Shown: positions 62,911 to 64,000 of the stretch, in pieces | Layout of the letters: each line of letters opens with the position of its first letter | How positions within the stretch are numbered: position 1 is the first letter of the stretch | NCBI GenBank assembly: GCA_029204225.1 | Contig: CM055097.1 | Location: 66,995,459-67,059,458 of the forward strand | Direction of reading: 5' to 3' | Source of the DNA: Diphasiastrum complanatum | Lineage: Eukaryota; Streptophyta; Lycopodiopsida; Lycopodiales; Lycopodiaceae | DNA length: 64,000 nucleotides | The notes under the pieces: generated by a model | What the model was told of the DNA's origin: nothing | What the model saw: only the letters and a program-made list of their open reading frames with translations | Databases searched by the model: none | Translations under genes and position numbers: made by a program

Positions 62911-63484
62911 CCTTTCGGCTTTTCCGCTAACTTTAAACTAAGGACACCTTCAGGAGTTGCATACCTTCAGTCTAAAGGCACCTTTGGTTTTTTCAGTTTT
63001 TTTGCATTTTTCTACATTGGCAAACCGACGTTGCCAAACGTATCAGCAACCCTAAAACATCTGGACAACCAAATATCCCAAAGGCGGTGAAGCGGTTACC
63101 AACTTTGTACATATACAAAGATTGGCGTAAATAGACTTAAAGGCTTGTAAGATATTTTCTCTCGACACTTGTAAATCTATGTTTTAGTTGACTCAAACTA
63201 TGTAAGAGTTAATCGAATTTTTTTTTTTGATTAGAGATATCTGTAGCCAACGTTATCACGCTCAACAAGCTAAAATTATTACTTCAAGCCATTGTATTCA
63301 TTGTTCATATTTTTATCAGAGTGCAATTTTCGTCTCACTACTATGTCGTTCATTTGTGCAATCTGTTTGAATTCTTCCACTTGAATAATTCTACTGCTAA
63401 TTGTTACGTTTCCATTCCTACACGCCTACGCTCTGAGCAATCGAGCTTCCACTGCCACTCACGCCCACATGCGATTTTACGACA

Positions 63485-63497
63485 TGGTATCAGAGCG
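63485..63497 (+). promoter_or_regulatory. Primer-binding site for initiator tRNA-Met
   Basis: TGGTATCAGAGCG directly follows ..TTTTACGACA, matching the element B primer site at 12 of 13 bases. Confidence 0.8.
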
Positions 63498-63626
63498 GGC
63501 ATTTCAGTAATCTGCATTTCTATTGTGTATTATCAGTCTTGTTTCTATCAAGACGTCTTTCTAGCGAAAACGCAGTCAACAGTATCCGATAGTCGTCCTT
63601 TCTACCAACGAATTCGTTCAACCAGA

Positions 63627-64000
63627 ATGGATCCATCATCTAGTTCATCTCTGCAACTCTCTATGACGTTAGAGATGTTACTTCCAAGCTTCATCTGAGG
63701 AAAAAATTCTTCACCCTCAGAATGTCTAACATAGATAGTGTCTCGAGTCACCTCAACACTTTCAAGAATCTTATGGAGCAGATGACTGCAACCGACTCAG
63801 TCATATAAGATTCTGATGCACTCATGACTCTATTATCGAGTCTACCTGAAGCCTACGAAACTTTGGGTAATGACAATTTCTACCCAGGAGCACCTCACTC
63901 TATCAAGAGTAATTTCGCTACTCCTACAAGAGGAGATCAGAAGATCAGCATCCTCCTCAGGCTCAGGATCGGATCCTCAAGCTCTATATTCAAAAAATCC
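63627..64000 (+). pseudogene. copia Gag start (partial)
   Basis: ATG 63627 opens MDPSSSSSLQLSM and stops early. The neighbouring frame carries the Gag core: LRKKFFTLRMSNIDSVSSHL, NTFKNLMEQMTATDSV, a stop at about 63808, then DALMTLLSSLPEAYETL. A further frame reads ISTQEHLTLSRVISLLLQEE. The order matches copia Gag of the UBN2 type, so at least two frameshifts and a stop have inactivated it. The gene continues beyond the window. Confidence 0.7.

Larger units (their letters stand above)
62557..64000 (+). mobile_element. 5' end of a copia element, cut by window edge
   Basis: A primer site TGGTATCAGAGCG begins at 63485 right after a CA (63483-63484), so the LTR ends there. A plausible LTR start is TGTGACACACTGG at 62557, giving about 928 bp, but the start is not proven because the other LTR is outside the window. 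A gag-like frame follows to the window end. Confidence 0.6.

Noticed and set aside
1-64000. rRNA, tRNA or organelle DNA insertions
   Set aside because: No rRNA core motif, tRNA cloverleaf or plastid/mitochondrial gene was recognisable by reading. A dedicated scan was not possible here.

Overview
This window reads as nuclear DNA from a land plant with a large, repeat-rich genome. The signs are AT-rich intergenic sequence, Ty1/copia elements primed by initiator tRNA-Met, Ty3/gypsy and Helitron-like remnants, long (TA)n, (GA)n and (TG)n tracts, and only two convincing host genes in 64 kb. I suspect a fern or another non-angiosperm plant because gene density is very low, but nothing here fixes the species. 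There is no bacterial, plastid or viral gene organisation, no CRISPR array, and no rRNA or tRNA gene that I can recognise.

Host genes. An intronless class-3-type lipase (7461-8636, +) has an N-terminal hydrophobic anchor or signal and a GHSLG nucleophile elbow. A three-exon gene for a 511-residue triple CCCH zinc-finger protein (54866-52887, -) has resolvable splice sites, one acceptor of NAGNAG type, and probably a 5'-UTR intron. Possible decayed gene pieces are a GHTH-motif ORF cluster (4013-5560), an FCP1-like phosphatase fragment (34392-34911), an unassigned ORF at 60788-61206 and a weak ORF pair at 50605-51215.

Transposon layout. At 1138-3786 lies a heavily deleted copia element (-) whose primer-binding edge is repeated with a 30-bp period. 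At 14468-24344 lies copia element A (+), without reverse transcriptase and truncated at its 3' LTR. Element B (17502-23493, -) is inserted inside A; it is nearly complete, its LTRs differ by about 2%, and its gag-pol frame is closed by one amber codon in integrase. A's 3' LTR runs into eight tandem copies of a 69-bp, 23-codon unit. Element C (27110-32124, -) has both LTRs and a GATCT target duplication but no reverse transcriptase. A solo LTR (35440-36114) and copia remnants near 11 kb, 13 kb and 38 kb follow.

From 44.9 to 47.2 kb are two Helitron-like 3' ends (hairpin, then CTAG or CTAA, against (TA)n), GA-rich minisatellites, a long hairpin and a block rich in TTTCGCGAAA. A decayed Ty3/gypsy pol (59893-57830, -) is followed by an extra long ORF (57619-55842), ending near the CCCH gene's 5' end. 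The right edge holds copia fragments and the start of another copia element (+) whose putative LTR carries a 97-98 bp tandem repeat.

Elements A, B and C share LTR architecture, primer site and Gag type. A and C lack reverse transcriptase, and B-like elements are the obvious source of missing proteins for such copies, although B itself now carries a stop codon.
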